From Flavobacterium psychrophilum (GTDB lineage: Bacteria; Bacteroidota; Bacteroidia; Flavobacteriales; Flavobacteriaceae): a stretch of 9,349 bases of DNA. The stretch is from assembly GCA_945897545.1 (NCBI GenBank), contig CAMDGJ010000108.1:1-9349 (forward strand), read 5' to 3'. Under the pieces are notes generated by a model. That model did no database searches and had not been told where the DNA came from. It saw nothing but the letters and a program-made list of their open reading frames with translations. Positions 7,365 through 9,349 of this stretch are shown in pieces (position 1 is the stretch's first letter; every line of letters begins with the position of its first letter). Made by a program: the position numbers and the translations under genes.

Positions 7365-7566
7365 CTTCCTCTACTATTAGTTGAACTGCTCCTACCTTAC
7401 AACCAAATAATTTCAACACCTGATTTACTTTGTCTAATCTTAGTGTTTCTTTACCTTGTTCCAATTCTCTTAGGAAACGAAGACCCACTCCTGCTTTCTC
7501 TGCCAATTCAGGTTGAGTTAATTTAGCGGAGGTTCTTTTGTGTTTTACAAACTTACTTAATTCCAT
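7351..7566 (-). CDS. hipB: HipB-like XRE/Cro-type helix-turn-helix repressor
   Basis: This small DNA-binding protein (71 residues from the ATG at 7566) should autoregulate the operon and form part of the HipBST complex. The XRE helix-turn-helix spans about residues 5-58. The LTQPELAEKAGV segment is followed by GLRFLRELEQGKETLRLDKV and then VLKLFGCKVG, the classical HipB pattern. The C-terminus (VEEDEKG) is short and acidic. An in-frame GTG at 7575 would add three residues (translated MHI). I prefer the ATG because the GTG lies within the first operator dyad and the added residues are outside the fold, but either is possible. It is the first gene of hipB-hipS-hipT and overlaps hipS by 14 bases. 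Three dyads lie directly upstream. Confidence 0.9.
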   Translation of the reverse strand: MELSKFVKHKRTSAKLTQPELAEKAGVGLRFLRELEQGKETLRLDKVNQVLKLFGCKVGAVQLIVEEDEKG

Positions 7567-7570
7567 AATA

Positions 7571-7588
7571 TGCACCTTTTCGGGTATA
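7571..7588. promoter_or_regulatory. hip operator O1 (TGCACC-N6-GGTATA)
   Basis: This is the first of three dyads. One half-site is exact (GGTATA) and the other is TGCACC, two bases away from TATACC. It ends five bases upstream of the preferred hipB ATG. It overlaps a minus-strand promoter-like box, TACTTTTA (7594-7587), so occupancy should block initiation. E. coli HipB is known to bind TATCC-N8-GGATA dyads, a similar layout. Confidence 0.6.
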
Positions 7589-7594
7589 AAAGTA
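7587..7594 (-). promoter_or_regulatory. Candidate -7 box of the hipBST operon
   Basis: On the minus strand TACTTTTA matches TAnnTTTG except for the last base. It is 20 bases from the hipB ATG and lies between operators O1 and O2. No TTTG -33 box is visible at the expected distance. It is a weak match, supported mainly by its place among the dyads. Confidence 0.35.
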
Positions 7595-7610
7595 AGTATT
7601 TTTTTTAATT

Positions 7611-7628
7611 TATACCCTTTAAGGTGTA
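7611..7628. promoter_or_regulatory. hip operator O2 (TATACC-N6-GGTGTA)
   Basis: This is the second dyad, with one exact half-site and one single-base variant (GGTGTA), extending to TTTATACC/GGTGTAAA. It starts exactly 40 bases after O1. If the box at 7587-7594 is used, O2 covers the -33 region, fitting autorepression by HipB. Confidence 0.68.
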
Positions 7629-7650
7629 AATTTATTTTTTCAAGATAGAA

Positions 7651-7668
7651 TATACCTCAACGGGTATA
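7651..7668. promoter_or_regulatory. hip operator O3 (TATACC-N6-GGTATA)
   Basis: This is the third and only perfect dyad (6+6 bases, spacer TCAACG), 40 bases beyond O2. Lying upstream of the inferred promoter, it could act as a high-affinity anchor that promotes cooperative binding of HipB or the HipBST complex at O2 and O1. Confidence 0.68.
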
Positions 7669-7684
7669 ATAGTAGTGATGGGTT

Positions 7685-7723
7685 TTGCTTTGATAAGAAA
7701 ACGCGATTTTTTTATCAAAGCAA
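7685..7723. repeat. 12-base perfect inverted repeat at the start of the right repeat copy
   Basis: TTGCTTTGATAA (7685-7696) and TTATCAAAGCAA (7712-7723) are perfect complements separated by 15 bases. The right arm is largely kept in the left repeat copy (TTATCAAAGGAG at 5714-5725), but the left arm is absent there. This inverted repeat probably marks the true end of the repeated element, with the left copy truncated inside it. Confidence 0.7.
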
Positions 7724-7878
7724 CTTTGGTCTGTAAAGAAAACGGAAATTGTTTGACCTATAAAAACAAAAAAGACCTTACAAAATGTAAAGTCTTTTTA
7801 AATGCTCCCCCCTATTGGAGAAAGTTGCAAATTTGATGCGATGATTGCTTATTCAATTATCTTAAAATCAAGGATATA
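7693..7878 (+). repeat. Right copy of the ~185-base direct repeat flanking the hip module
   Basis: This is homologous to 5695-5879 in direct orientation. The best-kept part runs from 7702 to about 7827, followed by a diverged stretch and the shared tail ATTCAATTATC at 7851-7861 and AAATCAAGGA near 7865-7874. It occupies most of the gap between the hip operators and the repeat-protein gene. Recombination between the two copies would remove the whole hip module in one step. Confidence 0.85.
7769..7799. terminator. Hairpin resembling a bidirectional terminator, right repeat copy
   Basis: AAAAAGACCTTACA, loop AAA, and TGTAAAGTCTTTTT pair over 14 positions with one C-A mismatch. The stem matches the left copy, where an A-to-G change gives a G-T pair, so pairing is maintained. 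Here it lies between divergent genes, where no terminator is needed for either, so it may be passenger sequence of the repeat. It would still insulate the downstream gene from rightward transcription. Confidence 0.6.
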
Positions 7879-7898
7879 GATAGTGTCAATTTTTTTAA

Positions 7899-7906
7899 TA
7901 TATTTA
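7899..7906 (+). promoter_or_regulatory. Candidate -7 box for the repeat-protein gene
   Basis: TATATTTA matches TAnnTTTG except for the last base and lies 14 bases upstream of the ATG, just after the flanking repeat ends. That would give a very short leader. The region is so AT-rich that the match is weak. Confidence 0.2.
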
Positions 7907-7920
7907 CAAATAAATTAATT

Positions 7921-9349
7921 ATGAAAAAAATTACACTACTAATTATTTCAGCATTTTTAATGACTCAAACTATCAATGCACAAGTTGTATTAGATACAAA
8001 CTTAATTACCATTAAATGGACGGGCACAACAGTTCCGTCACCCTACTTTATTCAAGCAAACCCAAGAGGAACAGGAATGGAATGGTTTGCTATTGTAAAT
8101 AATTCAACTACTAGTAATATTACTAATTATGCTAATAATATTCCTTCTGGCATAAGTTATTTTACACCTCCAGGCAGTACAACACCAATTCCTTTTGATA
8201 ATATTGTAACGACTCTTGTAACTGCTACGAACAATTTGTTTAACCAAGCAGGAACTTTCAACCAACCAATTGGGTCTTGGGATGTTAATAATGTAACCAA
8301 TATGAGTTCTATGTTTAACCAAGCAGTAACTTTCAACCAACCAATTGGGTCTTGGAACGTGAGTAATGTAAACGATATGAGTTCTATGTTTGACAACGCT
8401 AATGCCTTTAATCAATCTATTAGTTCTTGGAATGTTGGTAATGTGACTAATATGTTTAGACTATTTTTTAACGCTTTTGCCTTTAACCAAAATATTGGGT
8501 CTTGGAATGTGAGTTCCGTGACTAATATGGCTTATATGTTTTTTTATGCGTCCTCTTTTAATCAACCTGTTGGGTCTTGGAATGTGAATAATGTGTTTAA
8601 TAATAATATGTCTTATATGTTTTACGGCGCTTCCTCTTTCAACCAACCTATCGGGTCATGGAATGTGAGTAATGTAACTAATATGTCTAATATGTTTAAA
8701 ACTGCCCCTGCCTTTAATCAACCTATTGGCTCTTGGAATGTGAGTAATGTTACCGATATGAACAGTATGTTTTCTGGAGCGGACGATTTTAACCAACCTA
8801 TTGGTTCTTGGGATGTGAGTAGTGTTACCGATATGAACAGTATGTTTTATGTTGCAACGAGTTTTAACCAAAACATTAGTGCTTGGAATGTGAGTAATGT
8901 GACTAATATGTCTAATATGTTTAGTTCTGCAATTAATTTTAACCTACCTATTGGCTTTTGGAATGTTGGTAATGTTACTAATATGTCTGGTATGTTTATT
9001 GCCGCTACCGCCTTTAACCAACCTATAGGTTCTTGGAATGTGAGTAGTGTTACCGATATGAGTTATATGTTTAAAAGCGACCCCGCCTTTAACCAACCTA
9101 TTGGCTCTTGGAATGTGAGTAGCGTGACCAATATGTCTAATATGTTTAAAAGCGCTACCGCCTTTAACCAACCTATTGACTCTTGGAATGTTGGTAGTGT
9201 AACCAATATGGATTCTATGTTTTTTGGTACTTCCTCTTTTAACCAACCTATTGGTTCATGGAATGTTGGTAATGTGACTAATATGTCTTCTATGTTTTCA
9301 CACGCTATTTCCTTTAACCAACCTATTGGGCCTTGGAATGTTAGCAATG
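7921..9349 (+). CDS. Secreted BspA/DUF285-type repeat surface protein, 3' end outside the window
   Basis: The frame is open from the ATG at 7921 to the window edge, 476 codons visible. A signal peptide covers residues 1-20 (MKKITLLIISAF ... INA, then Gln21). Residues 21-112 form a non-repetitive head. From residue 113 a 25-residue repeat runs to the edge: each unit begins FNQPIGSWNV, continues SNVTNMSxMF and ends with a variable five-residue segment, usually with Ala. This is the DUF285 repeat that databases often name BspA-family leucine-rich repeat surface protein. Such proteins are extracellular and are thought to mediate binding or adhesion, but no function can be assigned here. A C-terminal secretion or anchoring domain (for instance of type IX secretion) would lie beyond the window. 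It is divergent from the hip operon and separated from it by the right flanking repeat. Confidence 0.92.
   Translation, partial: MKKITLLIISAFLMTQTINAQVVLDTNLITIKWTGTTVPSPYFIQANPRGTGMEWFAIVNNSTTSNITNYANNIPSGISYFTPPGSTTPIPFDNIVTTLVTATNNLFNQAGTFNQPIGSWDVNNVTNMSSMFNQAVTFNQPIGSWNVSNVNDMSSMFDNANAFNQSISSWNVGNVTNMFRLFFNAFAFNQNIGSWNVSSVTNMAYMFFYASSFNQPVGSWNVNNVFNNNMSYMFYGASSFNQPIGSWNVSNVTNMSNMFKTAPAFNQPIGSWNVSNVTDMNSMFSGADDFNQPIGSWDVSSVTDMNSMFYVATSFNQNISAWNVSNVTNMSNMFSSAINFNLPIGFWNVGNVTNMSGMFIAATAFNQPIGSWNVSSVTDMSYMFKSDPAFNQPIGSWNVSSVTNMSNMFKSATAFNQPIDSWNVGSVTNMDSMFFGTSSFNQPIGSWNVGNVTNMSSMFSHAISFNQPIGPWNVSN
8257..9349 (+). repeat. 75-base tandem coding repeat, 14 full units plus a partial one
   Basis: Units start at 8257, 8332, 8407, 8482, 8557, 8638, 8713, 8788, 8863, 8938, 9013, 9088, 9163, 9238 and 9313. 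All are 75 bases except the fifth (8557-8637), which is 81 bases and has two extra Asn codons (VFNNNM in place of VTNM). The conserved core FNQ..I.SWNV..VT.M..MF contrasts with a variable five-residue end. Similar units make this stretch prone to copy-number change and to assembly collapse. Confidence 0.95.

Noticed and set aside
7293..7526. Plus-strand open frame of 77 codons over the hipB/hipS genes
   Set aside because: It is antisense to two overlapping genes with clear family motifs and has no recognisable content.
7678..7836. A 52-residue plus-strand open frame from the ATG at 7678 across the right repeat (starting MGFALIRKRDFF)
   Set aside because: The homologous frame in the left copy has no corresponding start and is closed by a TGA (AAC-TGA). 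It also runs through the terminator-like hairpin, so it is probably a chance frame in non-coding repeat sequence.
8104..9347. Several long minus-strand open frames opposite the surface-protein gene, with repetitive translations rich in HIxHIPRxNRLVK or GWLK
   Set aside because: They are antisense shadows of the 75-base repeat. The plus-strand frame has a signal peptide, a recognisable repeat family and continuous reading from 7921.

Overview
The window comes from an AT-rich member of the Bacteroidota, most likely a Flavobacterium-type organism. The evidence is a SusC/SusD outer-membrane uptake pair, a surface-lipoprotein signal of Bacteroidota type, a promoter box of the form TAnnTTTG, and mostly A/T-rich leaders with little Shine-Dalgarno sequence.

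Left part (1-5495): a SusD-like lipoprotein (cut by the window edge) and a SusC-like TonB-dependent transporter form a minus-strand operon. A LacI-family regulator is transcribed divergently from it. The 310-base divergent gap holds a good TAnnTTTG promoter box for the regulator, a LacI-type operator candidate with a central CG, and two overlapping 15-base dyads just upstream of susC. The simplest reading is a small, locally regulated glycan-uptake locus. The substrate cannot be told from what is visible.

Middle part (5496-7920): a three-gene minus-strand operon, hipB-hipS-hipT. It is a split HipA-type toxin-antitoxin system in which the HipA N-terminal subdomain and the kinase are separate proteins, and the kinase carries an N-terminal Cys-rich knuckle. 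Three operator-like dyads (TATACC-N6-GGTATA) lie exactly 40 bases apart in front of hipB. The module is bracketed by two direct copies of a roughly 185-base non-coding repeat about 2.0 kb apart, each carrying a hairpin resembling a bidirectional terminator. Next to the left copy is the 3' remnant of an unrecognised minus-strand gene. Together these features look like an inserted or exchanged defence/persistence cassette.

Right part (7921-9349): a secreted surface protein built from a 25-residue DUF285/BspA-type repeat. It has 14 complete units and a partial fifteenth before the window ends.

The most interesting region is the repeat-flanked hipBST module with its phased operators. The families themselves are known; the arrangement, the flanking repeat and the leader structures are what deserve a second look.
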